From NCBI RefSeq assembly GCF_001761465.1, contig NZ_CP017479.1, positions 3,720,001-3,784,000 on the forward strand: a stretch of DNA of 64,000 bases. The letters are read 5' to 3'. Below are positions 63,183 through 64,000 of this stretch, one piece after another. The position numbers and the translations under genes were made by a program. The stretch comes from Flavobacterium gilvum. GTDB lineage: Bacteria > Bacteroidota > Bacteroidia > Flavobacteriales > Flavobacteriaceae. The notes under the pieces were generated by a model. That model saw only the letters and a list, made by a program, of their open reading frames with translations, was not told the origin of the DNA and did no database searches. How positions within the stretch are numbered: position 1 is the stretch's first letter; each line of letters begins with the position of its first letter.

Positions 63183-64000
63183 ATGAAAAAACATAAATAT
63201 TATTTAGCCGCTTTTACGGCATTTTTTCTCTGGGGCTTTTTCAGTCTGGGGCTAAAACCAATAGCTCATTATCCTTCTCTCGATATCCTATTTTATCGCG
63301 TTTTTTGTAGTGCCTTAACGATGACTGCTATAAACTTAGTTTTCCGAAAAAAAAATATTCGTAAAAACTGGAATACCTTTTCGGTAATGCCTTTGCAGAA
63401 AAAAAGAAGTATTGCTGCATTAACCCTAATAGGAGCCGTAATTTTGTCTGCCAATTGGTTTATTTTTATTTATGTGGTCAATCATGTGAGTGTCAAAGCG
63501 GGTTCTCTTGCTTATTTAATCTGCCCAATTTTGACAACTGTTTTTGCATTCTTTTTGCTTCACGAAAAATTGACTAACTGGCAATGGTTGGCAGTTTCCA
63601 TCAGTGCTTTTAGTTGTGTTATATTGTCTGCAAACCACTTTCAGGATATTTTTTACAGCTTGGTAGTTGCGACAACTTTTGCCCTTTATTTGGTCAGCCA
63701 ACGCAAAAACAGCGAACTTGACAAGTTCCTTATTCTGAACATACAATTGCTATTTATTGCTTTGCTGATTTTGCCTTTTTACCCAAAATACAGCGGTGCA
63801 ATCCCAACAGAAACTTTGTTTTACCTTTGTTTGTTTAGCATTGTAGTGTTTTTTACAATTGTTCCTCTTTTCTTAAATTTATACGCATTAAAAGGCATCA
63901 ACTCTTCAACTGTGGGTATCTTGATGTACATCAACCAGATAATTAATTTTGGCTTGGCCTTTTTTTACTTTAATGAACAAATTTCGTTGGTTCAACTGTT
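63183..64000 (+). CDS. EamA/RarD-like drug/metabolite transporter, C-terminal part beyond window edge
   Basis: The gene starts at ATG 63183 (MKKHKYYLAAFTAFFLWGFFSL) and runs off the right edge, so about 272 residues are visible. It has about eight or nine membrane helices, with the FYRVFCSALTM segment and VNHVSVKAGSLAYLICPILTTVFAFFLLHEKLT of the EamA family; the overall layout is RarD-like. Substrate unknown. Just upstream is a short stem made of CTAAGTTTC repeats (about 63075-63140). Confidence 0.9.
   Translation, partial: MKKHKYYLAAFTAFFLWGFFSLGLKPIAHYPSLDILFYRVFCSALTMTAINLVFRKKNIRKNWNTFSVMPLQKKRSIAALTLIGAVILSANWFIFIYVVNHVSVKAGSLAYLICPILTTVFAFFLLHEKLTNWQWLAVSISAFSCVILSANHFQDIFYSLVVATTFALYLVSQRKNSELDKFLILNIQLLFIALLILPFYPKYSGAIPTETLFYLCLFSIVVFFTIVPLFLNLYALKGINSSTVGILMYINQIINFGLAFFYFNEQISLVQL

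Noticed and set aside
1..64000. rRNA, tRNA genes or a replication origin
   Set aside because: None was recognised on either strand by eye; a tRNA search tool would be needed to exclude a tRNA fully.

Overview
The window is chromosomal DNA from a member of the Flavobacteriaceae, most likely a Flavobacterium. Evidence: AT-rich sequence, SusC/SusD pairs, Bacteroidota -7 promoter boxes (TAnnTTTG) in front of many genes, weak ribosome binding sites, and housekeeping proteins (DnaK, AckA, Pta, TpiA, PrmA, KdsA, RlmH, FolP, ClpS) of flavobacterial type. No rRNA or tRNA gene was seen. || Layout. 1-13,300: a polysaccharide utilisation locus on the minus strand (propeller/LuxR-type regulator, SusC, SusD, LamG lipoprotein, a PF10091/GH144-like glucanase, a GH3 beta-glucosidase, then a GH43-like gene cut by the window edge). 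The GH144-like plus GH3 pairing points to beta-1,2-glucan. 13,400-20,160: acetate kinase and phosphotransacetylase, CorA, and DnaK with a sigma-54-like promoter. 20,160-20,740: dispersed hairpin repeats. 20,745-35,050: an integron-like gene cassette array, the main discovery here. 35,200-64,000: ordinary chromosomal genes (cupin, 2H phosphoesterase, TauE/SafE permease, RlmH, three CHRD lipoproteins, FolP, DoxX protein, TlpA-like, TpiA, TPR protein, PrmA, ClpS, YeeE pair, KdsA, YiiX-like hydrolase, CreD, a two-component system, spondin-domain protein, Smr protein, EamA transporter cut by the right edge). || The array. A tyrosine recombinase gene, broken by two compensating frameshifts, is followed in the same direction by about 14 gene cassettes. 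Cassettes are separated by attC-like sites of 122-133 bp: ten of one family, one divergent, and degraded remnants at the far end. Each site ends in a GTTRRRY-like core. The 15 bases that open each cassette are nearly the reverse complement of the 15 bases that open its own attC (13-14 of 15 in seven cassettes). This relation changes together from cassette to cassette, for example GTTGGCGGTA with TACCGCCAAC in cassette 7, which is the hallmark of integron cassettes. The recombinase lacks the extra segment that defines canonical IntI, and it is not divergent from the array. The end complementarity is longer than the usual 7 bp and carries a conserved mismatch at position 11. The array therefore looks like an undescribed or poorly described integron-like lineage of Bacteroidota. 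|| Cassette contents: secreted and membrane hypothetical proteins, a possible PD-(D/E)XK nuclease-fold protein, a RibD/DHFR-like reductase, two HxlR regulator plus NAD(P) oxidoreductase pairs sharing a 19-bp putative operator, a class C-type serine hydrolase, and three toxin-antitoxin modules (HigBA; a RelE/HigB-like toxin with an in-frame stop plus its XRE antitoxin; MazEF). Sites decay with distance from the recombinase, as expected for an array growing at an attI-like site near 21,789-21,890.
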